Shown: piece after piece, positions 17,530 to 27,253 of the stretch
How the letters are laid out: every line of letters starts with the position of its first letter
How positions within the stretch are numbered: the stretch's first letter is position 1
Origin: Alkalibacterium olivapovliticus
Lineage (GTDB): Bacteria > Bacillota > Bacilli > Lactobacillales > Carnobacteriaceae_A
Assembly (NCBI RefSeq): GCF_003003275.1
Contig: NZ_PVTO01000007.1
Coordinates: forward strand, 51,570-115,569
Reading direction: 5' to 3'
DNA: 64,000 nt
The notes under the pieces: model-generated
Seen by the model: the letters and a program-made list of their open reading frames with translations, nothing else
Databases searched by the model: none
Told to the model about the DNA's origin: nothing
Program-made: the position numbers and the translations under genes

Positions 17530-18978
17530 ATGTCACCAAATATGGTGGGCTTTAGTTTTATTATGATTGGCGTATTTTTAATAATAGGTAAAGTGGTTCG
17601 TCTCCATGCTAAATGGCTGCGCAATCTATTTTTGCCGAGTTCGATTATTGCGGGGTTCATTGCATTGATTGTAGGACCAGATGTCTTGGGACGAGTGACC
17701 TCTCAGTTCTTGGAACAAGGGTCTTTATTTTACAATGGTCTGATTCCTGATTTTATTTTAGAAGTCTGGCGTCCGCTTCCGGGCATGTTTATCAATATTG
17801 TGTTTGCTGCCTTATTCCTGGGGAAAAAAGTACCAGGTGTCAAGAAAATTTGGCGTGTAGCAGGTCCTCAAATCATTATGGGACAGACGGTATCCTGGGG
17901 GCAGTATGTTATAGGCTTGTTGTTGACGATGCTTGTATTGACGCCATTGTTTGGCATGAATCCTCTGGCTGGAGCATTGATTGAAATCAGTTTCGTTGGA
18001 GGACATGGAACAGCTGCCGGACTGGCTGATACCTTTGTTAACTTAGGATTCCCTGAAGGAGCTGACCTGGCACTTGGTTTAGCGACTGTAGGGATACTTG
18101 TCGGAGTAGTAGCCGGTATTCTCATTATCAATATTGGGTTCCGTAAAGGCTTCGCTAAACATGTGGGCGGTAAAGAATACTTTACTGAAGAAGAAAAAGA
18201 GCGTTTAGGTGAATCATACGGGTTTGAAATGGAATCACAGGTCAAAGAAGCAAAAGCGATAGAACCACTGGCTTTGCACCTTTCATTAGTAGCTGTTGCC
18301 ATTGCGATTGGGTACGCTATGCAGCAGGGACTTATTTTACTCGAAGCAGCTACGTGGGGAGCCTGGACAGATGTGCTTTTATTCCCTTATGTGCCCTTAT
18401 TCCCTCTAGCCATGATCGGTGGCGTGATTGTTCAGATTTTCTTTGATAGACTCGATATCAATATGTACATCGATCAGAACCTGATCAGTAAGATATCTGG
18501 ATTTGCACTGGATGTTCTACTGGTGTCGGCATTGGCTACTCTTTCTCTGCAGGTCATAGGTGATAACTTTATCCCATTCATGTTGCTGGCAATCGTCGCA
18601 ACTGCCTGGAATGTCTTTGCTTTCCTGTATCTTGGTCCGCGTATGATACCAGAACACTGGTTTGAAAGAGGACTGGGAGACTTTGGACAGGCAACCGGTA
18701 TGACCGCAACCGGATTATTGCTGATGAAGATTGCAGATCCTGAGTATCAGACACCAGCTTTAATGGGGTTCGGGTACAAACAGATATTATTTGAACCGTT
18801 TGTCGGAGGAGGACTCGTAACGGCTGCATCATTGCCGTTTATTTATCAGTTTGGTCCTTTCGTCTTTTTAGTTATTTCAACCGTCATAACCGTAGCTTTC
18901 CTGATTTTTGGATTAGTTAAATTTAATCCTAATCGTAAAGGACGTAAAAAAACGGCAGATTCAACGGGTAGTGCTTAA
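17530..18978 (+). CDS. Sodium/glutamate symporter, ESS (GltS) family
   Basis: 482-residue membrane protein with about 10-12 hydrophobic segments. The duplicated ESS reentrant motif is seen as SFVGGHGTAAGLADTF (about residue 155) and a related ATGMTATGLLLMKIADP (about residue 395). A basic, cytosolic C-terminal tail follows. AAAGGAGG precedes the ATG and a good promoter lies upstream. Longer than E. coli GltS (about 400), as in other Firmicute members. The substrate could be glutamate or another dicarboxylate or amino acid. Confidence 0.85.
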   Translation: MSPNMVGFSFIMIGVFLIIGKVVRLHAKWLRNLFLPSSIIAGFIALIVGPDVLGRVTSQFLEQGSLFYNGLIPDFILEVWRPLPGMFINIVFAALFLGKKVPGVKKIWRVAGPQIIMGQTVSWGQYVIGLLLTMLVLTPLFGMNPLAGALIEISFVGGHGTAAGLADTFVNLGFPEGADLALGLATVGILVGVVAGILIINIGFRKGFAKHVGGKEYFTEEEKERLGESYGFEMESQVKEAKAIEPLALHLSLVAVAIAIGYAMQQGLILLEAATWGAWTDVLLFPYVPLFPLAMIGGVIVQIFFDRLDINMYIDQNLISKISGFALDVLLVSALATLSLQVIGDNFIPFMLLAIVATAWNVFAFLYLGPRMIPEHWFERGLGDFGQATGMTATGLLLMKIADPEYQTPALMGFGYKQILFEPFVGGGLVTAASLPFIYQFGPFVFLVISTVITVAFLIFGLVKFNPNRKGRKKTADSTGSA

Positions 18979-18989
18979 AGTATAATAAG

Positions 18990-19036
18990 AAGAGCCTTCA
19001 AACAGGAGTGGTGACTCACTGATTGAAGGCTCTTTA
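18990..19036. terminator. Bidirectional terminator
   Basis: AAGAGCCTTCAA / TTGAAGGCTCTT, 12-bp stem with a 21-base loop between convergent genes. Confidence 0.8.
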
Positions 19037-19044
19037 TCTATAAG

Positions 19045-19692
19045 CTAATGCTCATTTAATTCAGGCTGCTGAAGGTCTCCTCTGTAAAGAAAAAAAGATA
19101 TGTCCTTTTGTAGAAAGGGCATGCGACGCGTCAACACTCCGATTCGTTTTAACCCTTTATGCTCATAAAATGTATAGGTGCAGCTCGTGTCTGTGAAAAG
19201 GAAAAAGGTACGGGCTCCAACCGATTTCAGATAGTCAAGGTATTGATTGAAAAGCGCAGACCCAATGCCGGAGCCTCTGACAGATTGATCGACTGCAAAC
19301 AGGACCAATTCTCCGTCGTACGTTTCATAGGTCTGTTTCAGCAAAGCATTGTTGACTTGACTGTGCCGTCTGAAAGATTGGATGGCCTGTTTACCTTCGG
19401 ATGTAAAGAGTAAAAGAAACAGGTGAAAATACAAATGAAGAAGATAGACCTTTTGCTGTAAAGGAACGTCACTGATTCGTCCAACAATCAATCCCACAGG
19501 TGTTCCCTCTTTTAATGCGACTTGTGTATAAGTGCTGTGAGCCAGACTTGAGTACAAAAAAGCAAAAGACAAGTGACTTGCACAAAATGTTGAAGTGATT
19601 TTTTCATAGTGCCAAGTATCACTGATGAGGGTTACCAGTTGCTTAGTATCCTTTTTATTGATGGAACGGTAAGTAATCGTTTTTTGAGGCAT
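19045..19692 (-). CDS. GNAT-family N-acetyltransferase
   Basis: 215 residues. The acetyl-CoA motif A is DQSVRGSGIGSALFNQYL, followed by FLFTDTSCTYTFYEHKGLKRIG, the typical motif B helix. The open frame begins ten codons earlier, but GAAAGGG lies 8 bases before the ATG at 19692. Acceptor unknown. Confidence 0.85.
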   Translation of the reverse strand: MPQKTITYRSINKKDTKQLVTLISDTWHYEKITSTFCASHLSFAFLYSSLAHSTYTQVALKEGTPVGLIVGRISDVPLQQKVYLLHLYFHLFLLLFTSEGKQAIQSFRRHSQVNNALLKQTYETYDGELVLFAVDQSVRGSGIGSALFNQYLDYLKSVGARTFFLFTDTSCTYTFYEHKGLKRIGVLTRRMPFLQKDISFFLYRGDLQQPELNEH

Positions 19693-19827
19693 CGAATCGC
19701 CCTTTCTCAATATAATCCCCAACAGTATAACATAATTTTCCAGTCAGAATGGAAGTGTATTTGATGACGCTTGATTGGAGATAGTTCACTTCAAAGGTGA
19801 TACACTATGAAGAAGGAGTTGTTGTTT

Positions 19828-20418
19828 ATGAAGATAGATAAAATGAGACAAACAGAAACGGAAGCGGTCAGTCAGTTAGTTGTCAATGCCTTTTATTCAA
19901 AATTTTCAGAGAAAACGGACTTAAGCAAGGAGAGACTTCAGAAGATACTTAAACTGATTTGGCTCGAAGAAGCTGACCAATTCGGGCTGTCAATCTATAC
20001 CGTGAAATTAGAAGAAGAAATAGTCGGGGCATTCGGTTTTTCCGGAAAACAGAGGTTCTCTCTTAGTTTGTCTCTGATTGCCAAAGTATGCGCTGTGGTA
20101 AACTCGATTGGCGTCAAAGCATTTCTATCCTTCCTTAGAGTGGCTCTTCAGACCCATCGGAAACCGAATAAGCGAGAATGGTACATAGATTTTATCGTGG
20201 TCAAAGAAGCTTATCGAAATCAGTCAATTGGACACACAATTCTGTCGAGTCTGGAAGAACGGGCTGATCAGTATGAGCAAATCGACCAGTTGAGTCTCTA
20301 CGTTCTGAAAGGAAATGATCGGGCGAGACATCTGTATGAGAAATATGGCTTCTCAGAAAAGGAACAGGGGGGAATTGAGCAGTATCAGTATATGGTCAAA
20401 AACCTTGGTCATAGGTAA
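19828..20418 (+). CDS. GNAT-family N-acetyltransferase
   Basis: 196 residues. Motif A is IDFIVVKEAYRNQSIGHTIL and motif B ends in ARHLYEKYGFSE. An upstream in-frame ATG at 19807 lies before AAGGAG, which fits the ATG at 19828 instead. It is divergent from the previous GNAT gene but the two are not close copies. Confidence 0.87.
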   Translation: MKIDKMRQTETEAVSQLVVNAFYSKFSEKTDLSKERLQKILKLIWLEEADQFGLSIYTVKLEEEIVGAFGFSGKQRFSLSLSLIAKVCAVVNSIGVKAFLSFLRVALQTHRKPNKREWYIDFIVVKEAYRNQSIGHTILSSLEERADQYEQIDQLSLYVLKGNDRARHLYEKYGFSEKEQGGIEQYQYMVKNLGHR

Positions 20419-20577
20419 CTTCGAAACCATCTTGTTATATGAATGTTAATCACTGATGGAAGTGATAACGGCATCATAAAAAACACTTGTTGTATCTCTT
20501 TCTTTTGACAGGTCTTTTTGCTATAGTGATAGAATGCGATTTTTACACTAGCCTACTAGGCACAAAAGGAGGTTGTC

Positions 20578-21939
20578 ATGATGAAAGAAAGAGAACACTA
20601 CGGTCTGGGAACAGCTATTTCGATGATTGTTGGAATCAGTATCGGATCAGGAATATTTTTTAAAGCAGATGAAATACTAATAGCAACAGGTGGAAGTGTC
20701 TGGCTTGGCGTTCTGGTATTTGTTATCGGCGCTTTATGCGTGATTTTTGGAAGTATTACCTTATCTCAGCTAGCAAGCCGGTCATCCATGCGGGGAGGTG
20801 TCGTTTCGTATTACGAAGAATTCGTCTCACCGAAAGCGGCCAATGCCTTCGGATGGTTCCAGTTATTTGTCTACTTCCCCACGATTACAGCAGTTGTCAG
20901 CTGGGTATCCGGGATTTATACCATCTCGTTGTTCGGCCTGCCTTCCTCGCTGGAACTGCAGACGGCTTTAGGCTTTATGTATATGACATTCTTCTTTACC
21001 ATGAATTATTTCTCATACAAAAGTGGGGGGCGTTTTCAGAATATAACTACAATCATTAAAATGATTCCGCTTATTGGTATCGGATTACTTGGATTGTTCT
21101 GGACACAGTCAGCGCCAGCACTACCGGAAGGTGTTATGCTGGTTGAAAGAAGTAATGTGGGATGGGGATGGCTAGGAGCATTAGCACCGGTTGCCTTTTC
21201 ATTTGATGGATGGATCGTCTCCACAACGATTACTCAGGAAGTGAGAGAGCACAAACGCACAATGCCATTTGCTTTGACTCTAGGACCCTTGATTGTTTTA
21301 GCCGTTTATCTGGCCTTTTTCCTGGGACTGATTGCCATCGTTGGAGTAGAATTTATTCTATCTGCCGGTGATCAGGCTATCGGACAAGTGGGACAATCAA
21401 TATTCGGCTTGTATGGTGAACGCATCCTGCTCAGTTTTGTACTGATTGCTATTCTGGGTGTGGTGAACGGGATAAGCTTAGGCTATATCCGGTTACCTCA
21501 TACCTTGGCATCTAAAAATATGATGCCGATGAGCAACAAAATCGTTCAGCTTGATGAGAAAAAAGGATTATCTCCATATTCCGCTTTAACCGCTTATTTA
21601 CTCACTGTTTTCTGGCTGATGATGCATTATGTGACTCAGAGATGGGATATTTTAGCGGGCGGAGACATCAGTGAAATTGCGATCGTATTCAGTTACGTGT
21701 TGTATATTGTCTTGTATGTCAAAGTCCTTCAACTGAAAAAAGAAAAAGTCATTAAAAGCTGGTTCCTAGGCATAGCTGCGCCGATTTTGGGGACAATAGG
21801 GTCTCTAGTCATTTTACTTGGAGGCTGGTTCTCAAATCCCGTTTATATGCCGATTTTCATTGGATTCTCAGCAGTTGTTTGTGTGTTAGGGTATCTTTAC
21901 AGTATTCAAACTACTAAAGCTACACTTAAAGAGGGATAA
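20578..21939 (+). CDS. APC-family amino acid permease
   Basis: 453-residue, 12-helix transporter of the amino acid-polyamine-organocation superfamily (LAT/SteT-like branch). Helix 1 has the substrate-binding glycine motif GISIGSGIF (about residues 19-27), and AFSFDGWIVSTTITQE in the middle is typical of helix 6. Two consecutive ATG codons follow AAAGGAGG; either may start. Upstream TTGACA (20505) has only a loosely spaced -10. Substrate not predictable. cutC follows with one base between, so the two are co-translated. Confidence 0.88.
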   Translation: MMKEREHYGLGTAISMIVGISIGSGIFFKADEILIATGGSVWLGVLVFVIGALCVIFGSITLSQLASRSSMRGGVVSYYEEFVSPKAANAFGWFQLFVYFPTITAVVSWVSGIYTISLFGLPSSLELQTALGFMYMTFFFTMNYFSYKSGGRFQNITTIIKMIPLIGIGLLGLFWTQSAPALPEGVMLVERSNVGWGWLGALAPVAFSFDGWIVSTTITQEVREHKRTMPFALTLGPLIVLAVYLAFFLGLIAIVGVEFILSAGDQAIGQVGQSIFGLYGERILLSFVLIAILGVVNGISLGYIRLPHTLASKNMMPMSNKIVQLDEKKGLSPYSALTAYLLTVFWLMMHYVTQRWDILAGGDISEIAIVFSYVLYIVLYVKVLQLKKEKVIKSWFLGIAAPILGTIGSLVILLGGWFSNPVYMPIFIGFSAVVCVLGYLYSIQTTKATLKEG

Positions 21940-21940
21940 T

Positions 21941-22573
21941 ATGATCAAAGAATTTTGTGCGGAAAACAGTTCCGGTATTAAAGAAGCCATCGATGCGGGA
22001 ATTTCCCGTATCGAATGTTGTGACCGACTGGATGTTGGAGGAACGACACCGACTATGGATGTGCAGCAAACGGTCTATCAGTATGCGCACGCCCATTCAG
22101 TAGAGGTCGTGACCATGATTCGTCCACGTGGAGGCGATTTTGTCTATTCAGACTATGAAAAAGAAATGATGCGGTCTGAGGCCAGGCAAGCTGTTGAACT
22201 AGGAGCCGATGGCATCGTTTTTGGAGCGTTGACTCGAGACCATCAGGTAGACTGGGCGTTTGTGGATGAGCTTATTGACATCGCTGGTGAAAGCCAAACG
22301 GTTTTTCATATGGCATTTGACAGTCTTTCAAAACAGGATCAGCTGGGAACTATCAAGGAGCTGATCGATCGTCAAGTGACTCGCCTACTCACCAGAGGGG
22401 CAGAGTCAGGATCGGCGATTGACAATGCAGATTGGATAAACCAGCTGATTGAAGTATCGGATGGACGCCTGGAGATCCTTGTGGGTGGAGGCATAACTCA
22501 CGAGAACCTCGATAAAGCCTCAGATACCATCCATGCTAATCAGTTTCATGGAACAAGGATTGTCAGATACTAA
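21941..22573 (+). CDS. cutC: CutC family protein (copper homeostasis protein)
   Basis: 210-residue TIM-barrel protein: IKEFCAENSSGIKEAIDAGISRIECCDRLDVGGTTP at the N-terminus, MIRPRGGDFVYSD, and ADGIVFGAL are conserved CutC landmarks. The start codon is one base after the permease stop, with AGAGGG inside the permease end. The role in copper handling is disputed for the family. Confidence 0.9.
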   Translation: MIKEFCAENSSGIKEAIDAGISRIECCDRLDVGGTTPTMDVQQTVYQYAHAHSVEVVTMIRPRGGDFVYSDYEKEMMRSEARQAVELGADGIVFGALTRDHQVDWAFVDELIDIAGESQTVFHMAFDSLSKQDQLGTIKELIDRQVTRLLTRGAESGSAIDNADWINQLIEVSDGRLEILVGGGITHENLDKASDTIHANQFHGTRIVRY

Positions 22574-22600
22574 CTATTCCACCTTTTTAAAATAAATAGG

Positions 22601-22630
22601 TTGACAGTGATTTACGTAAGATGATATAGT
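22601..22630 (+). promoter_or_regulatory. Sigma-A promoter of the met T-box leader
   Basis: TTGACA, 18-base spacer, TATAGT, just upstream of the T-box. Confidence 0.75.
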
Positions 22631-22659
22631 ACTAATCAGTCGATACAAACATTAAATTT

Positions 22660-22959
22660 AAATGAGAACAATGAGCGTTGAAAAGATAAGTACAGATTAG
22701 AGAATCAAAGCAGAGAGCTCCTGGTTGGTGAGAAGGGGCGCGACGATCGGTCTGGAAAATGGTCTTTGAGCAGAAATGGTGAGTCTTGTTATGAGCCATT
22801 TCCGGTTGCACCCGGTAAAGTGCCACAGTATGCAAAGGACAGCTGTCCTTTAAGTACTGGGAGAGGTTGCTTCAGTGATGAAGTGACAAACAAAGGTGGA
22901 ACCGCGAATAGACCTATTCGCCCTTTTTGAGTATGAATACTCGAAAAGGGCGTTTTTTT
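22660..22959 (+). promoter_or_regulatory. T-box riboswitch, probably methionine-specific
   Basis: The canonical T-box sequence AAAGGTGGAACCGCGA is at 22892-22907, followed by a terminator stem (CGCCCTTTT...AAAAGGGCG) and seven T at 22919-22959. Stem I carries the usual distal GGTTGGTGAGAAGG loop near 22725. The likely specifier is ATG at 22776-22778 in GCAGAAATGGTG. It controls the downstream methionine importer: uncharged tRNA-Met should favour the antiterminator. The T-box call is certain; the exact specifier is inferred. Confidence 0.93.
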
Positions 22960-22984
22960 ATGCATAAAGACAGGAGCTGGTGTC

Positions 22985-24019
22985 ATGATCACACTGGAAA
23001 AAGTAACAAAGACATTTTTAAACAATAAACTGGCATTTGAAGCAGTTAAAGAGACCAGTTTGACTATTGAAAAAGGAGAAATCTACGGCATAGTTGGATA
23101 CTCTGGAGCAGGAAAAAGTACATTGCTGAGATTATTGAATGGACTGGAGAGACCTTCTTCAGGAAAAATCGTTATCGACAATAGTGAATTAACACCTCTT
23201 AGCAAAAAAGAACTGCGTAAAGAACGGCAGTCGATCGGCATGATTTTCCAGCACTTTAATTTACTCTGGAGCCGCACAGTACTTGAAAATGTGTGTTTTC
23301 CACTTGAAATAGCAGGCATCAAAAAGGCTGATCGCATCGAAAGGGCCAGAGAGCTTATCGATTTAGTTGGATTAAGCGATAAAGCAGAAGCGTATCCTGC
23401 TCAATTATCTGGTGGGGAGAAACAGAGAGTGGGGATAGCAAGAGCGCTTGCCAACAATCCTAAAGTCCTCCTGTGTGACGAGGCAACCAGTGCACTGGAT
23501 CCTCAGACTACAGATGAAGTACTGGATCTGCTGGCAAAAATCAATGAAGAATTGAATGTAACGATCGTCTTGATTACGCATGAGATGGAAGTAGTCAGAA
23601 AAATTTGTGACCGTGTCGCCGTCATGAATAAAGGCGAAATCGTCGAAGAAGGATCTGTCCTTCATGTCTTCAGAGAACCAAAGCAGGAAATCACCAAGCG
23701 CTTCATCAAACAGGACCGGGAAACAGATAACAAAGAAACCAGACAGGCGTTGACGGAGCTGAAACAGGCTTACCCTGAAGGACAGATTGTCCAGATTTTT
23801 TTCCAGGGTAACAACGTCGGATCCCCGATCATTACCAGAGTCAGCCGGGAATGTGACTGTGACATCAATATCATACAGGGCAGTATCCAGTCCACTCACA
23901 ATACACCGATGGGTACGCTGATCGTTCAAGTGCTTGGTGATCAGGATAAGCAGGACAAAGCGCTGGCGTTATTCAAAACCTATCCAGTAGAAGTAGAGGT
24001 GATTCAAAAAGATGTTTAA
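22985..24019 (+). CDS. metN: Methionine ABC transporter ATP-binding protein
   Basis: 344 residues. Walker A GYSGAGKS (38-45), ABC signature LSGGEKQRVGIARAL, Walker B VLLCDEATSALD, and a C-terminal NIL (ACT-like) methionine-sensing domain (about residues 265-344) that distinguishes MetN from other ABC ATPases. GACAGGAG precedes the ATG. Its last 8 bases overlap metI. Confidence 0.95.
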   Translation: MITLEKVTKTFLNNKLAFEAVKETSLTIEKGEIYGIVGYSGAGKSTLLRLLNGLERPSSGKIVIDNSELTPLSKKELRKERQSIGMIFQHFNLLWSRTVLENVCFPLEIAGIKKADRIERARELIDLVGLSDKAEAYPAQLSGGEKQRVGIARALANNPKVLLCDEATSALDPQTTDEVLDLLAKINEELNVTIVLITHEMEVVRKICDRVAVMNKGEIVEEGSVLHVFREPKQEITKRFIKQDRETDNKETRQALTELKQAYPEGQIVQIFFQGNNVGSPIITRVSRECDCDINIIQGSIQSTHNTPMGTLIVQVLGDQDKQDKALALFKTYPVEVEVIQKDV

Positions 24020-24713
24020 TCAGTTATACGTTGGATCAATTTTAGCAGAATACACAAACTTAGAAGAGGTGTCATGGGATAGATTGTGGACGGCAACCCA
24101 ACAAACATTATATATGACCGTCATTTCTGTCATTCTAGTCTTTATATTGGGGTTAATATTAGGACTGCTTTTATACGAAACGCGACATCATCAAACAATA
24201 TGGTCAGTGGCATTATACAAAATAGTATCGGTTTTCGTTAACATATTCAGATCGATTCCATTCATCATTTTGATTGTGCTGCTTATTCCATTTACGAAAG
24301 CTATTGTGCAAAGTATGACCGGTCCTAGCGCGGCATTGCCGGCACTGATCTTATCAGCTGCTCCCTTTTATGCAAGGCTGGTCGAAACGGGGCTGCGAGA
24401 AGTTGACAAAGGGGTCATCGAAGCTGCAGAAGCAATGGGAGCCTCCAAATTGGAACTCATTTTTAAAGTCTATATTCCAGAAAGTCTGCCGTCTATTATT
24501 GCCGGTATTACAGTGACCGCAATCAGTTTAGTGGGGTACACGGCAATGGCAGGTGTGATTGGAGCCGGAGGGTTAGGAAATCTGGCTTATCTTGAAGGGT
24601 TTCAGAGGAACAGGGCAAGCGTCACTTTAGTGGCGACTGCCGTTATCCTTATCATTGTATTTGTTATCCAGTTTATAGGAGACCGATGGGTTTCTTATAT
24701 TGATAAACGATAA
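24012..24713 (+). CDS. metI: Methionine ABC transporter permease
   Basis: 233 residues, five to six membrane helices, with the EAA loop EAAEAMGASKLELIFKVYIPES contacting MetN. It starts inside metN (8-base overlap), indicating translational coupling. Size and gene order are standard for MetNIQ. Confidence 0.94.
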   Translation: MFNQLYVGSILAEYTNLEEVSWDRLWTATQQTLYMTVISVILVFILGLILGLLLYETRHHQTIWSVALYKIVSVFVNIFRSIPFIILIVLLIPFTKAIVQSMTGPSAALPALILSAAPFYARLVETGLREVDKGVIEAAEAMGASKLELIFKVYIPESLPSIIAGITVTAISLVGYTAMAGVIGAGGLGNLAYLEGFQRNRASVTLVATAVILIIVFVIQFIGDRWVSYIDKR

Positions 24714-24742
24714 AAAATAAGAAAAAAAGAGGAGAATGACAA

Positions 24743-25564
24743 ATGAAAAAAGCAATCAGATTAGGACTATTAAGCAGTGCGGTATTACTGGCAGCATGTG
24801 GTAACGGTGAAGGCGACTCAGCTGAAGAATCACAAGTATTGACGGTAGGTGCGACCAATGTGCCTCACGCAGAAGTGCTGGAATTCGTACAGCCGACTTT
24901 AGCAGAAGAGGGTATCGATTTACAGATTGAAACCTATAATGACTACATTATCCCGAATCAGGCATTATCTGGTGGGGACATCGATGCCAACTATTTCCAG
25001 CACGTACCATACTTTGAAGGACAAGTTGAAGAAAATGACTATGACTTCGTCAATGCAGGTGGGATTCATATTGAACCACTTGGCGCTTATTCAAATCGAT
25101 ACGAAGACCTGGATGATCTTCCGGAAAACGCAACGATTCTGACAAGCAGTAGTGTCGCAGACCATGGACGTGTGCTGGGGATTCTACAGGAAGCTGGACT
25201 GATAACAGTCGATGATTCCATTGAATTAGTGGACGCCACATTTGACGATGTCGTTGAGAATGAACGAAATCTTCAATTCGAATACGAATACGATGCTGCA
25301 TTGCTGACGACATTATACGCCGAGGATGAAGGCGATGTGTTCTTTATTAATTCGAACTTCGCAGTGGATCAGGGTATAAGCCCGATTGAAGAAGCGATTG
25401 CGCTGGAAGATACATCGTCTCCGTACGCCAATATTATTGCAGTCAGATCTGAAGATGAAGACAGTGAATTGATTGCGCGACTAGTCGAAGTACTACGTTC
25501 TGAAGAAACTCAGGAATTCATCCTTGACACATGGGATGGTGCGGTTCTCCCTGTAGAGGAGTAA
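24743..25564 (+). CDS. metQ: Methionine-binding lipoprotein (NlpA family)
   Basis: 273 residues. Signal peptide with lipobox LAAC (lipidated Cys19), then the NlpA/MetQ core: VGATNVPHAEVLEFVQP and ANYFQHVPYFE. AGAGGAGA upstream. The mature protein is acidic, as in many salt- or alkali-tolerant bacteria. Last gene of the T-box operon. Confidence 0.94.
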   Translation: MKKAIRLGLLSSAVLLAACGNGEGDSAEESQVLTVGATNVPHAEVLEFVQPTLAEEGIDLQIETYNDYIIPNQALSGGDIDANYFQHVPYFEGQVEENDYDFVNAGGIHIEPLGAYSNRYEDLDDLPENATILTSSSVADHGRVLGILQEAGLITVDDSIELVDATFDDVVENERNLQFEYEYDAALLTTLYAEDEGDVFFINSNFAVDQGISPIEEAIALEDTSSPYANIIAVRSEDEDSELIARLVEVLRSEETQEFILDTWDGAVLPVEE

Positions 25565-25669
25565 TAGTTTAAGATTCGTCTAAACTTCTGCATATGACTT
25601 TACTTGATCTTTCCAGTAGTCAATAATAAACCTATGACGTTAATTTGTTGATTCGAAAGGAAGAAAAGA

Positions 25670-26884
25670 ATGAGTAAAGTATATATTGCGGGAGCTAAAC
25701 GGACACCCATCGGTTCATTTCTAGGCGCACTGAAAGATGTGTCAGCATCCGATCTAGGTAGTGCTGCTATCAGAGGTGTTTTAGAACAGAGTAAGATTAA
25801 TCACGATGATATAGACGAAGTTGTTTTAGGAAATGTTCTGCCGGCCGGACAAGGTCAGGGAGTAGCTAGACAGGCAGCCATTAAAGCGGGAATCACGGTA
25901 TCAGTACCTGCCTATTCGCTCAATATGGTTTGCGGCAGCGGGCTTAAATCTGTCATGAATGCCTATCTTGGGATTAAAGCAGGCGAGTACCAGGCCATCA
26001 TTGCCGGTGGAACAGAATCCATGAGTCAGGCACCTTACCTTATTCCCGGGAAAACACGAACGGGTCAGAAAATGGGCGGCTACCAAATTGGTGACCATAT
26101 GCTGGATGATGCGTTAACTGACGCGTTTGAAAGGTATCATATGGGGGTCACGGCGGAAAATATCGTCCAGCGGTATAACCTGACACGTGAAGACCAGGAT
26201 GCATTTGCCTATACATCACAAAGGCGTGCCATCGAAGCAATCGATAATGGGTCATTCAAAGATGAAATTGTAGCCGTCGAAACGAAAGTAAGACGCGAAA
26301 CAGTCATAGTTGATACCGATGAATTCCCTAACCGTAAAACGACGGAAGAGAAACTGAACAGTCTGAGACCAGCCTTTAAAAAGGACGGATCAGTCACTGC
26401 AGGAAATGCCTCCGGAATCAATGACGGAGCGAGTGCAACGTTAATTGTTGGCGAAGAGTATCTCAAGACGAATAAGCTGACACCACTTGTTGAAATTATG
26501 GGGATCGGCCAGGGTGGCGTGGATCCATCTGTTATGGGATTGGGTCCGACACCGGCTATCAAACAGGCAGTCAAGCGTTCCGGCATCTCCTTTGAAGACA
26601 TAGATGTCTTTGAACTGAATGAAGCCTTTGCGTCACAAAGTTTAGGCGTCATTAAAGAAATCTCGGACGAATTTGGTGTCAGTAAAGACTATATGCTGGA
26701 ACGGACCAATCTGAACGGGGGAGCCATTGCATTAGGTCACCCTGTTGGAGCAAGTGGCAATCGTATATTAGTCACGCTCGTTCACCTTATGAAAAAGCGT
26801 GGACTTAGATATGGCTTGGCGTCATTGTGTATTGGCGGGGGCATGGGTGTAGCTGTATTACTTAAAAATACGGACGTTGACTAA
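25670..26884 (+). CDS. Acetyl-CoA acetyltransferase (thiolase)
   Basis: 404 residues. Nucleophilic Cys88 in NMVCGSGLKS, His357 in GHPVGASGNR and Cys387 in LCIGGGMG form the thiolase active site. AAAGGAAG precedes the ATG. Biosynthetic thiolase would feed acetoacetyl-CoA to the mevalonate route in this group. No partner genes adjoin; the downstream riboswitch promoter begins 6 bases after its stop. Confidence 0.92.
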   Translation: MSKVYIAGAKRTPIGSFLGALKDVSASDLGSAAIRGVLEQSKINHDDIDEVVLGNVLPAGQGQGVARQAAIKAGITVSVPAYSLNMVCGSGLKSVMNAYLGIKAGEYQAIIAGGTESMSQAPYLIPGKTRTGQKMGGYQIGDHMLDDALTDAFERYHMGVTAENIVQRYNLTREDQDAFAYTSQRRAIEAIDNGSFKDEIVAVETKVRRETVIVDTDEFPNRKTTEEKLNSLRPAFKKDGSVTAGNASGINDGASATLIVGEEYLKTNKLTPLVEIMGIGQGGVDPSVMGLGPTPAIKQAVKRSGISFEDIDVFELNEAFASQSLGVIKEISDEFGVSKDYMLERTNLNGGAIALGHPVGASGNRILVTLVHLMKKRGLRYGLASLCIGGGMGVAVLLKNTDVD

Positions 26885-26890
26885 TAAGTG

Positions 26891-26919
26891 TTGACAATGT
26901 ATAAAATTCTATATATTCT
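26891..26919 (+). promoter_or_regulatory. Promoter of the riboflavin operon leader
   Basis: TTGACA, 17-base spacer, TATTCT, about 20 bases before the FMN aptamer. Confidence 0.8.
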
Positions 26920-26937
26920 TAATGTACAAACTAAATA

Positions 26938-27043
26938 GTCTTCAGGGCAGGGTGCAAGTCCCTACCGGTGGTATAGCCCACGAGCCGCAAGGCAGATTCG
27001 GTCAAATTCCGAAGCCGACAGTATAGTCTGGATGAAAGAAGAC
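26938..27043 (+). promoter_or_regulatory. FMN riboswitch (RFN element)
   Basis: All conserved RFN blocks are present: AGGGCAGGGTG, CCTACCGGTGGT, AGCCCACGAGC, GATTCGGTCAAATTCCGA, AGCCGACAGT and AGTCTGGATGAAAGAAG. The closing stem P1 is GTCTTC (26938) with GAAGAC (27038). FMN binding should favour the downstream terminator and switch off ribD-ribE-ribBA-ribH. Confidence 0.97.
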
Positions 27044-27115
27044 ACACGTATGCACAATTATCTTTAAAGGGGAGAAACTCTGCTTTTTTAAAGACCACTT
27101 GAGATGCAATGGATA

Positions 27116-27150
27116 ATGCCCTGGAATGTAATGTTCCGGGGTATTTTTTT
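27116..27150 (+). terminator. FMN riboswitch expression-platform terminator
   Basis: ATGCCCTGGAA pairs with TTCCGGGGTAT (G-U pairs included), followed by seven T. Confidence 0.8.
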
Positions 27151-27218
27151 ATTTTTTGTTGTCTTAATGATGGACAGACCATTTATTTGGCTTGTGCAGA
27201 AATCGTACTAAAAGTCTT

Positions 27219-27253
27219 TGCCCTGAATCAGTTACTGATTCAGGGCATTTTTT
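27219..27253 (+). terminator. Second terminator hairpin in the ribD leader
   Basis: TGCCCTGAATCAG-TTA-CTGATTCAGGGCA is a perfect 13-bp stem with six T, ending 13 bases before the ribD start. It resembles the first terminator. Its 3' arm can also pair with the 5' arm of that hairpin. Confidence 0.85.

Noticed and set aside
27150..27218. Short ORF (about 14 codons) between the two rib leader terminators
   Set aside because: No ribosome binding site and no conservation evidence; treated as leader RNA.
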